Assembly (NCBI RefSeq): GCF_920984665.1
Contig: NZ_CAKLBP010000003.1
Coordinates: forward strand, 1 to 64,000
Reading direction: 5' to 3'
DNA: 64,000 bases
From: Pedobacter sp. Leaf170
GTDB lineage: Bacteria; Bacteroidota; Bacteroidia; Sphingobacteriales; Sphingobacteriaceae
Part shown: piece by piece, positions 52,471 to 61,724 of the stretch
Layout of the letters: every line of letters begins with the position of its first letter
How positions within the stretch are numbered: position 1 is the first letter of the stretch
Position numbers and translations under genes: made by a program
The notes under the pieces: generated by a model
The model's database searches: none
What the model saw: the letters and a program-made list of their open reading frames with translations, nothing else
Told to the model about the DNA's origin: nothing

Positions 52471-54056
52471 AGAAATTTGCAAAATTAATACAAAAGCTAG
52501 AGCAGAGCAATAAAACCAACGACAAAATCGCTGCATTGGTTGATTATTTTAATTATGCTGATGACAAAGATAAGGTTTGGGTAATTGCGCTTTTTACGGG
52601 TAAGAAACCTAAACGTCCGATAAAATCAGCCTTGCTAAAATATTGGGCAATAGACATTACGCAAACACCAGAATGGCTATTTTCTGAAAGTTATTCAAAC
52701 GTGGGCGATTTAAGTGAAACCATTGCACTACTCCTGCCGCCTGCCGAAAACACATCTGATTTACAGCTACACAAGTGGATTGAAGAATTGCATGACCTGG
52801 AAGGAAAAGACGATGAAACAAAGAAGAATTTCATTTTAAATGCATGGAACACACTCGAAACCCAGGAACGTTTTATTTTTAATAAACTCATTTCTGGTAA
52901 TTTCAGGATTGGTGTTTCTAACAAAATGCTTGTAAATGCGTTGGCGAAACAGAGCAGCTTAGATAGCGCTCAAATTATGCATAGCATTATGGGTAAATGG
53001 AATCCTTATGAGATTACTTTTACCGAACTTATTAACGGAGTGCATGTAAATACAGATAACTCTTGGCCCTATCCGTTTTGTTTAGCATATGCTTTAGAGC
53101 AGGAACCAGAAAAATTAGGCGATATTTCGGAATGGCAAGCTGAGTGGAAATGGGATGGTATTCGCGGACAAATTGTAAAGCGAAATGGCGAACTTTTTAT
53201 CTGGAGCCGTGGCGAAGAACTGGTAACAGAGCAGTTCCCGGAATTGCATTTTTTAGTGGATGTTTTACCTGACGGCGTAGTTTTGGATGGCGAAATATTG
53301 GCTGTGCAAGATAAACAGGTTTTATCATTTAGCACATTACAGCAACGTTTAAATCGTAAAACGATAAGCAAAAAACAGCTTGAAGATGCGCCTATTGGTT
53401 TCTTCGTTTATGATATTTTAGAATTTGAAACTAACGATTTCAGAGCGCAACCTTTAAGCGAACGCCGAAATATATTAGAAAAATTAATTGGAGGATTAGA
53501 AGAAAGTGCAGTTATTTTATCGCCAGTAATAAATTGCAAAACCTGGGAAGAATTGGCTGAGTTACGACAAACATCACGCTCTATTAATAGTGAGGGCATT
53601 ATGCTCAAAAAGTTAAGTTCTCACTATCATAGCGGGCGTAAGCGTGGCGATTGGTGGAAATGGAAAGTTAACCCATATACGGTTGATGCAGTGATGATTT
53701 ATGCACAAAAAGGTAGTGGCCGAAGGGCAAATTTCTTTACAGATTATACTTTCGCGGTACGTGATGGCGAAAATTTAGTAACCATTGCGAAGGCCTATTC
53801 GGGTTTAACGGATAAAGAAATTAAAGAAGTAAACTCTTTTGTAACCAAAAATTCTATTGAAAAATTTGGTCCGGTGAGAACGGTAAAGCCCGAACTGGTT
53901 TTTGAAATTGCCTTTGAAGGCATTGCCGAAAGTAAGCGCCATAAAGCAGGTTTGGCATTGCGTTTTCCACGTATTTTACGTTGGCGAAAAGATAAAAAAG
54001 CAGCAGAAATTAATACACTTGAAGATTTGAGACAGTTGCTGGAATCAACAATTTAA
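52467..54056 (+). CDS. ATP-dependent DNA ligase (ligase-associated repair system)
   Basis: A 529-residue ATP-type ligase. The adenylation lysine is K228 in KWDGIRG (motif KxDGxR), followed by LDGEILAV (motif III-like), EGIMLKKL (motif IV) and WWKWKVNPYTVDAVMIYAQ (motif V). The N-terminal helical DNA-binding domain occupies about residues 1-200. It acts with the neighbouring exonuclease, helicase and phosphoesterase in the Bacteroidota/Proteobacteria ligase-associated damage response. The main NAD+ ligase would be elsewhere. Confidence 0.93.
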   Translation: MKKFAKLIQKLEQSNKTNDKIAALVDYFNYADDKDKVWVIALFTGKKPKRPIKSALLKYWAIDITQTPEWLFSESYSNVGDLSETIALLLPPAENTSDLQLHKWIEELHDLEGKDDETKKNFILNAWNTLETQERFIFNKLISGNFRIGVSNKMLVNALAKQSSLDSAQIMHSIMGKWNPYEITFTELINGVHVNTDNSWPYPFCLAYALEQEPEKLGDISEWQAEWKWDGIRGQIVKRNGELFIWSRGEELVTEQFPELHFLVDVLPDGVVLDGEILAVQDKQVLSFSTLQQRLNRKTISKKQLEDAPIGFFVYDILEFETNDFRAQPLSERRNILEKLIGGLEESAVILSPVINCKTWEELAELRQTSRSINSEGIMLKKLSSHYHSGRKRGDWWKWKVNPYTVDAVMIYAQKGSGRRANFFTDYTFAVRDGENLVTIAKAYSGLTDKEIKEVNSFVTKNSIEKFGPVRTVKPELVFEIAFEGIAESKRHKAGLALRFPRILRWRKDKKAAEINTLEDLRQLLESTI

Positions 54057-54376
54057 AGGCTTTCGTAATTGCAAAGCACGAAACAATCTATTCACATTAG
54101 ATTGGGCTTTTTGCTTTGCAATGACGATAACTGTTAGAATGTATATTTTTATTAGGTTTACCTTGCTATTTAAACCTGACTGAAGCGATATACTTTTTGA
54201 GAGCACAATCCCAAAATATGCTGTCATACTGAGGCACGAAGTATCTGCCAACGATGAAAAAGAAACTTACTTAATCGGTACAGCAGTACATGTTTAAAAA
54301 GATATAGCAAAAGGCAGGGCTGATTTTACCAAAGAACCACTGAAATCGCTTTTCAAAAAAAAGAAAATAAAAATTA
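54057..54376. other. 320-base gap between ligase and helicase genes
   Basis: No credible gene is present. At about 54057-54125 there is a palindrome-rich repeat: AATTGCAAAGCACGAAACAAT, given here as AATTGCAAAG, then AGATTGGGC, and CTTTGCAATGACG inverted. GTCATACTGAGGCACGAAG at about 54223 belongs to another dispersed repeat family of this genome. The interruption may split the repair operon, so the helicase could need its own promoter. Confidence 0.5.
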
Positions 54377-56854
54377 ATGGATCAAACCAAAACCAAAGGT
54401 TATAAGAAGATAAAAAGCTGGCTAAAAGCTAACAAGCGCAAGCCTTTTCAGTTTCAGGAAGACGCATGGCAATATTATCTTGACGGTTATAGTGGCTTGG
54501 TTAACGCTCCTACAGGTTTTGGAAAAACATTTTCACTTTTTTTAGCAGTTATAATCGAGGCACTAAACGCATCAGAAGCGAGCAACAAAAAAGCAAAAGA
54601 CCGCCTGCAACTCATCTGGATTACACCTCTACGCTCACTGGCGAAAGATTTAGCAAGAGCCATGAGAGAAACTTTGCTCGAATTGGAGGTAGATTGGCAT
54701 GTTGGTGTTCGCAATGGCGATACATCGCAGGCAGAAAAAGTGCAGCAAAAAAAATCGATGCCAGAAATTTTGCTGATTACACCAGAGAGTTTACACCTCT
54801 TATTGGCTCAAAAAGGTTCATCAACTTTATTTAAGAACTTAAAATGTATTGTTGCCGATGAATGGCATGAACTTTTGGGTAGTAAACGTGGTGTTTTGGT
54901 AGAACTTGCCGTTTCAAGAATTAAAGGCTTACAAAAGTTAGAAAAAGACCAATTTTTAAGGGTTTGGGGCATTTCTGCAACTATTGGCAACATTGAAGAA
55001 GCTTTGGATGTACTGGAACCGAATGAGCAGGCAAAAAGAATTATCGTTAAAGCAGATTTGGAAAAGAAAATCCTTATAAAATCGGTTTTACCTGATGATA
55101 TTGAAACCTTGCCATGGGCTGGGCATTTGGGCTTAAAGCTCGCTTACAAATTGCTCCCGATTATAGAAAAAAGTAAAACCACCTTAATTTTCATCAATAC
55201 CCGCGGACAATCGGAAATGTGGTATCAGCATTTGCTAAATATTGAGCCAGATTTAGCTGGTAGAATTGCCATACATCATGGCTCTATAGATTTTGAGCTC
55301 AGAAACTGGATTGAAGATGCCCTTCACACTGGTCAGTTAAAAGCTGTTATTGCTACTTCGTCTTTAGATTTGGGCGTAGATTTTAAGCCGGTTGATACTG
55401 TTGTGCAAGTTGGCTCGCCGAAAGGTGTTGCCCGTTTTCTACAAAGAGCCGGTCGCTCGGGTCACTCACCGCATGAGGTTTCTAAAATATATTTTTTACC
55501 AACCCATGCTTTAGAATTAGTAGAAGCTGCCGCGATAAAAGAAGCCGCTAAAACCAACAATATAGAGAGTAGAGAGCCTTTTATTATGGTTTTTGATTTG
55601 CTCGTTCAATATCTGGTTACCCTTGCCATTGGCGATGGTTTTGATGATAAAATCATCTATCAGGAAATTAAAAACACACATGCTTTTAAGCTCATTTTAC
55701 CAGAAGAGTGGACTTGGGTTATGCAATTTATTACTTCAGGTGGCGATAGCTTAGGCGCTTATAATGAATTTAAAAAGGTAACAAAAGATGAAGATGGCCT
55801 TTGGAAAGTAAAGAGCCGACAATTGGCCATGCGACATCGTTTGCATATCGGTACCATTGTAAGTGATGCCATGCTTAAAGTGAAGTTTTTATCTGGCGGT
55901 TATATTGGCATGGTAGAAGAATATTTCGTAACCCGACTTAAAGCTGGTGATAATTTTAGACTGGCTGGTCGTGTTTTAGAATTTATCCACGTTAAAGATA
56001 TGACGGTTATCGTTCGTGTGAGTAAACAACACAATGCCATATCGCCAAGCTGGAATGGTGGACGCTTACCATTATCTTCAAATTTAGGCTCTGTTTTGCG
56101 TAAAAAATATAATGAAGCTTTGGATAAAACCCATCAGGATGAAGAATTGGATGTAGTTTATCCATTATTTTTATTGCAGCAAAAACGATCACATGTTCCG
56201 CGAAACGATGAATTGTTAATCGAATTAATTAATAATAAAGAGGGTTTTCATTTATTTGCTTATCCTTTCGAGGGTAGGTTAGTTCACGAAGTTTTAGCTG
56301 CTTTGGTTGCTTATCGATTAAGTAAACTTTTGCCAATTAGTTTCTCTATAGCCATGAACGATTATGGTTTCGAATTACTAAGCGATATTGAAATACCGAT
56401 GGATGAATCGATTGCTTACGAGGTTTTTTCACCAAAAAATTTAACAGAAGACATTACTTTAAGCATTAATTCTACAGAAATGGCTCGCCGAAAATTCAGA
56501 GATATTGCTTGCATCTCGGGTTTGGTTTTTCAGGGATATCCGGGTAAATACGTCGCAAATAAACATCTCCAGTCATCTGCAGGTTTATTTTTTAATGTTT
56601 TTAGTGATTATGATAAACATAATTTACTTTTGCGCCAAGCATACGATGAAGTTTTTTATCAGCAATTGGAAGAACCCAGATTGGCCGCTGCATTAGAGCG
56701 AATTCAGAATGGAGCTGTTGTAATTACAAATCCTAAAAGTTTTACTCCGCTATCATTTCCAATTAAGGTTGATAGTTTGAGGGAAAATATGAGTTCGGAA
56801 GAATTAGAGCAACGAATTGCAAGGATGAAGGCAGAATCGGAGAAGTTTAAATAA
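54377..56854 (+). CDS. Ligase-associated DEXH-box helicase (Lhr-like)
   Basis: An 825-residue superfamily 2 helicase. Motif I is APTGFGKTFS, motif II DEWH (VADEWHELLGSKRG), motif III WGISATIGN, motif VI QRAGRSGH. The C-terminal part resembles the Lhr core winged helix and ending seen in ligase-associated helicases. It should unwind or remodel damaged DNA with the neighbouring nuclease and ligase. Confidence 0.93.
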   Translation: MDQTKTKGYKKIKSWLKANKRKPFQFQEDAWQYYLDGYSGLVNAPTGFGKTFSLFLAVIIEALNASEASNKKAKDRLQLIWITPLRSLAKDLARAMRETLLELEVDWHVGVRNGDTSQAEKVQQKKSMPEILLITPESLHLLLAQKGSSTLFKNLKCIVADEWHELLGSKRGVLVELAVSRIKGLQKLEKDQFLRVWGISATIGNIEEALDVLEPNEQAKRIIVKADLEKKILIKSVLPDDIETLPWAGHLGLKLAYKLLPIIEKSKTTLIFINTRGQSEMWYQHLLNIEPDLAGRIAIHHGSIDFELRNWIEDALHTGQLKAVIATSSLDLGVDFKPVDTVVQVGSPKGVARFLQRAGRSGHSPHEVSKIYFLPTHALELVEAAAIKEAAKTNNIESREPFIMVFDLLVQYLVTLAIGDGFDDKIIYQEIKNTHAFKLILPEEWTWVMQFITSGGDSLGAYNEFKKVTKDEDGLWKVKSRQLAMRHRLHIGTIVSDAMLKVKFLSGGYIGMVEEYFVTRLKAGDNFRLAGRVLEFIHVKDMTVIVRVSKQHNAISPSWNGGRLPLSSNLGSVLRKKYNEALDKTHQDEELDVVYPLFLLQQKRSHVPRNDELLIELINNKEGFHLFAYPFEGRLVHEVLAALVAYRLSKLLPISFSIAMNDYGFELLSDIEIPMDESIAYEVFSPKNLTEDITLSINSTEMARRKFRDIACISGLVFQGYPGKYVANKHLQSSAGLFFNVFSDYDKHNLLLRQAYDEVFYQQLEEPRLAAALERIQNGAVVITNPKSFTPLSFPIKVDSLRENMSSEELEQRIARMKAESEKFK

Positions 56855-57133
56855 TAATTAATTAACAAATTTTAAAATTAGCATGACCATTTTATTAGGC
56901 CAAAGCATTACATCTTCATTCTCCTTAAATCCGGCCTAACAAATTTTTCGGGAGGCACCATTAGTCCTAAGCAGAAACTTTAATAGAAAAATTTTCAGCC
57001 GGCAATTTTGTTTCTTTTGTTGTCAAAAGAAAAAAGCCTGTCCGGCCAGGACTAAAAAAAGTTATTATAGTGATTTCATCGGAAAATTTTATGTTCTTCG
57101 ACGAGCTCAGTATGACAAAATAAAAATAAATTA
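56855..57133. other. Gap with small palindromes before pdeM
   Basis: No gene is seen. It holds the palindrome CCTGTCCGGCCAGG (57037-57050), related in style to the element inserted in alaS, and GACGAGCTCAGTATGACAAA near 57100, part of a dispersed repeat. Confidence 0.45.
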
Positions 57134-57772
57134 ATGACCATAACAAGCCACGGTGAAGAACTGATTTTAGATAAAGAAAGGGCTTTATACTTACCGCAAC
57201 ATCAACTTTTAGCCATTAGCGATTTACATTTGGGCAAATCTGCTCATTTCAGGCAGGCTGGTGTTCAGGTGCCATCCACCATCGCACAAAACGATTTGCA
57301 GCGATTGGGTTTACTTATCGAAAAATACCAGCCGAAAACTCTATTAATAAACGGAGACATGTTTCATCATGGCTTAAATGCCGATATCGATGAGTTTTCG
57401 GAGTGGCGAAACCGATATGCAGAGCTCAGTTTTTTATTGGTTAAAGGTAACCATGATAGATTGGCAAATGCAGATTACGCATCCATGAAGATTGATATTC
57501 ATGAACCCAGCTTTTGCCTCGGTCCTTTTTGTTTCATTCACGATGCTCCAAAATGTACCGAAGAAGAGCTTTATCCAATCAGCGGGCACATCCATCCCGG
57601 CGTAACCATTGTTGGTAAAGCTAAGCAGCGATTAAAGTTTCCATGCTTTTATTTTGGCAAAGCGTACGCTGTTTTGCCGGCATTTAGCACCTTTACTGGC
57701 CTTTTTAACATTTACCCTAAAGCGCAAGAGCAGATATTTGCAGTTACGCCAAATAGTGTTTTAGAAGTTTAA
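57134..57772 (+). CDS. pdeM: Ligase-associated endonuclease/phosphoesterase PdeM
   Basis: A 212-residue calcineurin-type metallophosphoesterase. All metal motifs are visible: ISDLHLGKSAHFRQ, LINGDMFHHG, VKGNHDRL, CFIHDAP and SGHIHPG. The family is the fourth member of the ligase-associated damage-response set and processes DNA ends. The gene lies 279 bases after the helicase, in the same direction. Confidence 0.93.
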   Translation: MTITSHGEELILDKERALYLPQHQLLAISDLHLGKSAHFRQAGVQVPSTIAQNDLQRLGLLIEKYQPKTLLINGDMFHHGLNADIDEFSEWRNRYAELSFLLVKGNHDRLANADYASMKIDIHEPSFCLGPFCFIHDAPKCTEEELYPISGHIHPGVTIVGKAKQRLKFPCFYFGKAYAVLPAFSTFTGLFNIYPKAQEQIFAVTPNSVLEV

Positions 57773-57916
57773 AATATTTAGAAGAGCAAGTACAGAAGCA
57801 TTTTTTAAAGTCACCCCTGCTTTCCCTTCAAGTCCGCCCCTTTCACAATTCCCCCACACTTCGGGCTTTCCGTTCAATCAGGTCTAACAAAATCTGTTTG
57901 CTAAAATATTTACGAA

Positions 57917-58213
57917 TTAAGCGAACGAATCAATAATTTGCTTTAGCTGCGAAGCTTGCAAAACACCACTTTGGCGCCAAACTTGTTTGCCTTGCTTAAA
58001 CAGCATTAATGTGGGCACACTTTGAACACTATAAGCAGATGCAGCAGCCTGATTTTTATCAATATCAATCTTAATAATAGATACCGAATCTCCAACCTGA
58101 GATTTTAGCTGTTCTAAAATCGGTTTCATCATTTTGCAGGGTCCGCACCATTCTGCAAAAAAATCTACCAACACGGGTTTATCGCCAATAATTAATGCTG
58201 AAAATTTAGACAT
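57917..58213 (-). CDS. trxA: Thioredoxin
   Basis: A 98-residue cytoplasmic thioredoxin. The active site is W22-C-G-P-C26 in [14 protein letters not shown], with cis-Pro in [12 protein letters not shown]. Slightly shorter than E. coli Trx (108). It reduces protein disulfides using thioredoxin reductase. A 7-bp microsatellite begins 12 bases upstream of the start codon, in the leader or promoter. Confidence 0.93.
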   Translation of the reverse strand: MSKFSALIIGDKPVLVDFFAEWCGPCKMMKPILEQLKSQVGDSVSIIKIDIDKNQAAASAYSVQSVPTLMLFKQGKQVWRQSGVLQASQLKQIIDSFA

Positions 58214-58224
58214 GGTTTTAGTTG

Positions 58225-58269
58225 TTAGTAATTAGTAATTAGTAATTAGTAATTAGTAATTAGTAATTA
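58225..58269. repeat. Microsatellite TTAGTAA x 6.4 before trxA
   Basis: Six full copies of TTAGTAA plus TTA, all perfect. The array occupies -12 to -56 relative to the trxA start on the minus strand. Copy number changes would alter the spacing of any promoter or the leader. Confidence 0.9.
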
Positions 58270-58290
58270 AAAACAGGAAAAAAGTAATTT

Positions 58291-59060
58291 GGTTTCAAAT
58301 TTAATGGCGGTAGTTATTGCTAGGCACAATTCATCCCGACCATTCTGGAAAGCAATCTTCCTTTATTAAAAAAATTGTTAAAATGAGATTGCTTCAATCG
58401 ATAAAAAATCGATTTCGCAATGACGGAAAAAATTGGTTTTAATCTTGTGGCGGCAGTTATTGCTAGGTACAATCTATCCCGACCATTCCGGAAAGCAATC
58501 TCCCTTTATTAAAAAAAATTGTTAAAATGAGATTGCTGCAATCGATAAAAAATCGATTTCGCAATGACGGAAAAGATTGGTTTCAAATTTAATGGCGGTT
58601 GTTATTGCGAGGTACAATCTATCCCGACCATTCCGGAAAGCAATCTCCTTTATTAAAAAAAATTGTTAAAATGAGATTGCTTCAATCGATAAAAAATCGA
58701 TTTCGCAATGACGGAAAAGATTGGTTTCAAATTTAATGGCGGTAGTTATTGCGAGGCACAATCTATCCCGACCATTCCGGAAAGCAATCTCCCTTTATTA
58801 AAAAAAAATTGTTAAAATGAGATTGCTTCAATCGATAAAAAATCGATTTCGCAATGACGGAAAAAATTGGTTTTAATTTTAATGGCGGTTGTTATTGCGA
58901 GGCACAATCTATCCCGACCATTCTGGAAAGCAATCTCCCTTTATTAAAAAAAATTGTTAAAATGAGATTGCTTCAATCGATAAAAAATCGATTTCGCAAT
59001 GACGGAAAAGATTGGTTTCAAATTTAATGGCGGTAGTTATTGCGAGGCAAAGCCTGCCCC
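58291..59060. repeat. Tandem array of five 144-146 bp units plus a partial sixth
   Basis: Units start at 58291, 58435, 58579, 58723, 58869 and 59014. Each begins GGTTT(C/T)AAATTTAATGGCGG and contains ATTGCGAGGCACAATC, CCGACCATTCCGGAAAG, the inverted pair AGCAATCTC/GAGATTGCT and AATCGATAAAAAATCGATT, ending GCAATGACGG. Units differ by a few bases. The array fills the gap between trxA and the E2 gene; no gene is seen in it. Units are contiguous, so this is not a CRISPR array. Confidence 0.92.
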
Positions 59061-59075
59061 GATAATTATCCAGTC

Positions 59076-60422
59076 CTAAATCTCTCTGTTAAAATCCCAG
59101 TTCTCCAAATAATCTGCAACGCGGCGAACAAACATACCCCCTAACGAGCCATCAACAACTCTATGGTCATAAGAAAGCGAAAGGAACATCATGTGTCTGA
59201 TGGCAATTACATCACCGTGTTCGGTTTCTAAAACAGCCGGTTTCTTTTTAATAGCACCTACTGCTAAAATTGCAACTTGTGGTTGGTTAATAATTGGCGT
59301 ACCCATTACATTGCCAAATGAACCAACATTTGTTAAAGTGAAAGTTCCACCTTGTGTTTCATCTGGTTTAAGTTTTGAAATTCTGGCTCTTGCTGCTAAA
59401 TCATTTACCGCTTTAGTTAAGCCTACCAAATTTAGCTGGTCAGCATTTTTAATTACCGGAACAATTAAATTTCCACTTGGTAAAGCCGCTGCCATACCAA
59501 TATTAATATCTCTTTTCTTAATAATTTGTGTTCCATTAACCGAAACATTAATCATTGGGAAATCTTTTATCGCTTTCGCAACAGCTTCTACAAAAATTGG
59601 TGTAAATGTAATTTTCTCATTCTCACGCTTTTCGAAACTATTTTTTACTTTATTGCGCCATAAAACCAAATTGGTCACATCGGCCTCAACAAAAGATGTT
59701 ACATGTGGCGAAGTGCTTTTACTCATTACCATGTGGTCGGCAATAAGTTTACGCATTCTATCCATTTCAATAATTTCATCGCCACCAGAAACTGATGTAG
59801 TTGACGGTTTATTTTGAGTAGCAGCTGGTGCTGTTACCGGTTTACTGTCTGCAACTTGCTTAACCGGCTCAGCAGGAATTGATGGAGCAGCTTCGGTCTT
59901 AGCACCAGTTTTAGCAGAAATATAATTTAATAAATCATCTTTGTTTAAACGACCATCAGCGCCCGAACCTTTTATAGAATCTAATTCATCAATAGAAATG
60001 TTTTCTTGCGCAGCAATACTTTTTACTAATGGAGAGTAAAAGCGTTCTGATGAAGTGAAATCACTTTGAATTACAGCTTTTTCAGTTGGAAGTTGTTCCA
60101 GGCCTGGTATCGTTTCAGGTTTTTCTTCCACAACAGCTGGCGCATCAGCAGGAATATCTTCATTTAAGGTATCAGTAGCGCCATCAGTTTCAATAATTGC
60201 AATAACCTCACCTACCTGCGCAACCTGATCTTCACTAAATAATTGCTTTACCAATTTACCTGCAACTGGCGACGGAACTTCAGAATCTACCTTGTCGGTA
60301 GCTATTTCTAAAATCGTATCATCTAAATCAATAGAATCGCCAACTTGCTTTACCCATTTAATCACTGTTGCTTCTGCAACACTTTCACCCATTTTTGGTA
60401 ACAATAGTTCGTATTGAGCCAT
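59076..60422 (-). CDS. 2-oxoacid dehydrogenase E2 (dihydrolipoyl acyltransferase)
   Basis: A 448-residue E2. The N-terminal lipoyl domain has the lipoylated lysine in LEIATDKVDSEVPSP; a linker follows, then a peripheral-subunit-binding domain (FYSPLVKSIAAQENISIDELDSIKGSGADGRLNKDDLLNYI). The catalytic domain ends with the active-site SYDHRVVDGSLGG. It transfers the acyl group to CoA in the pyruvate or branched-chain 2-oxoacid complex; the substrate cannot be settled here. No E1 or E3 gene is adjacent. Confidence 0.93.
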   Translation of the reverse strand: MAQYELLLPKMGESVAEATVIKWVKQVGDSIDLDDTILEIATDKVDSEVPSPVAGKLVKQLFSEDQVAQVGEVIAIIETDGATDTLNEDIPADAPAVVEEKPETIPGLEQLPTEKAVIQSDFTSSERFYSPLVKSIAAQENISIDELDSIKGSGADGRLNKDDLLNYISAKTGAKTEAAPSIPAEPVKQVADSKPVTAPAATQNKPSTTSVSGGDEIIEMDRMRKLIADHMVMSKSTSPHVTSFVEADVTNLVLWRNKVKNSFEKRENEKITFTPIFVEAVAKAIKDFPMINVSVNGTQIIKKRDINIGMAAALPSGNLIVPVIKNADQLNLVGLTKAVNDLAARARISKLKPDETQGGTFTLTNVGSFGNVMGTPIINQPQVAILAVGAIKKKPAVLETEHGDVIAIRHMMFLSLSYDHRVVDGSLGGMFVRRVADYLENWDFNREI

Positions 60423-60469
60423 ATTAAATTACAGTATTATATATTGGTATTGCGACAAAAATACATTTT

Positions 60470-61723
60470 TTATTCGTTCGGCAAGTCTTCTTTAAGTAGA
60501 TTTAATAACATGGTTAAAGCCGATGCAGCAGAACGTTCTATGTTTTGAACACGCTTGTTGCTGAAAGTAAACAACTTAGCTACAGTTTTATTTTTAGAAG
60601 AAACTGCAATCCAAACGGTTCCAACTGGCTTATCTGCGGTACCACCATCAGGACCTGCAATTCCACTAACAGCAATGGCATAATCAGTTTTGAATTGCTT
60701 TAATGCACCTTGTGCCATTTCAACAATGGTTTCTTCGCTTACGGCACCAAATTTATTTAAAGTAGTTTCTTTAACACCTAAAATAGATTCTTTTAACTCG
60801 TATGCGTAAGCTACGGCACCGCCCCAATATACCGATGAACAACCCGGATGTTGCGTAATCAAATGGGCAATATATCCACCTGTGCAGCTTTCGGCAGTTG
60901 ATAAAGTTAAACCTTTGGCCTTCATGATGTTTATAATCGCTTTCTCCAGTGGTATGTCATCATCTACAACAACGTATTTTTTTACCTTACTAACAATCTG
61001 CTTTGCGAAATTCTCTACTTCGGTTTTTAAGGTATTTTCATCATCGCCAATGGCAGATAAACGTAAACGTACCTGTCCAAGCTTCGGTAAATAGGCTAGT
61101 TTGATATGTTGGGGCAAACTATCTTCAATTTCTTCGATTTCTTTTGCCAGAAAAGATTCGCCAATATTTGCGGTAAGAATGGTTTTATGAACGATTGACG
61201 GCAATGTAAACCTCGATTTAATTCTTGGCAAAATTTCATCGTCCATCAAATACATCATTTCGTAAGGAACGCCTGGCATGGATACAAAAATCTTCTCATT
61301 TCGTTCAAACCACATACAAGGAGCCGTTCCATTTTGATTTACAATAACCTCGCAACCATCAGGAACATCGGCCTGCTGCATATTAATATCAAGTAACGGG
61401 CGGTTATATTTCTTAAAAATTGAAGCAACCATTTCCAATGCAGCATCATCTCTACGAAAACCCATTCCAAAATATTTCGCTAATGTCTTCTTCGTAATAT
61501 CATCTTTAGTTGGGCCTAAACCGCCGGTAATTAAAATAATATCGGCACGTTTTTCTGCTTCAGCCAGGCTTGATAATATATGTTGCTCATCATCAGAAAC
61601 AGAAGTGATTTGTTTAACTGAAACACCTATCAAATTAAGTTGTTTGGCCATCCATGCCGAATTGGTATCAACAATCTGTCCGATTAAAATTTCATCGCCT
61701 ATGGTAATAATTTCAGCTAGCAT
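60470..61723 (-). CDS. cinA: CinA-family protein (NMN deamidase/ADP-ribose pyrophosphatase-like)
   Basis: A 417-residue two-domain CinA. The N-terminal MoCF/COG1058 domain opens AEIITIGDEILIGQIVDTNSAWMAKQLN and has ILITGGLGPTKDDITKK. The C-terminal nicotinamide-nucleotide amidase domain has STAESCTGGYIAHLIT and VSGIAGPDGGTADKPVGTVWIAV. It recycles NMN and related nucleotides; in some bacteria it is linked to competence. Its start is 1 base after the lptD stop. Confidence 0.95.
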   Translation of the reverse strand: MLAEIITIGDEILIGQIVDTNSAWMAKQLNLIGVSVKQITSVSDDEQHILSSLAEAEKRADIILITGGLGPTKDDITKKTLAKYFGMGFRRDDAALEMVASIFKKYNRPLLDINMQQADVPDGCEVIVNQNGTAPCMWFERNEKIFVSMPGVPYEMMYLMDDEILPRIKSRFTLPSIVHKTILTANIGESFLAKEIEEIEDSLPQHIKLAYLPKLGQVRLRLSAIGDDENTLKTEVENFAKQIVSKVKKYVVVDDDIPLEKAIINIMKAKGLTLSTAESCTGGYIAHLITQHPGCSSVYWGGAVAYAYELKESILGVKETTLNKFGAVSEETIVEMAQGALKQFKTDYAIAVSGIAGPDGGTADKPVGTVWIAVSSKNKTVAKLFTFSNKRVQNIERSAASALTMLLNLLKEDLPNE

Positions 61724-61724
61724 A

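Noticed and set aside
58291..59060. Possible CRISPR array
   Set aside because: Units of about 144 bp follow one another without unique spacers, and no cas gene is present.
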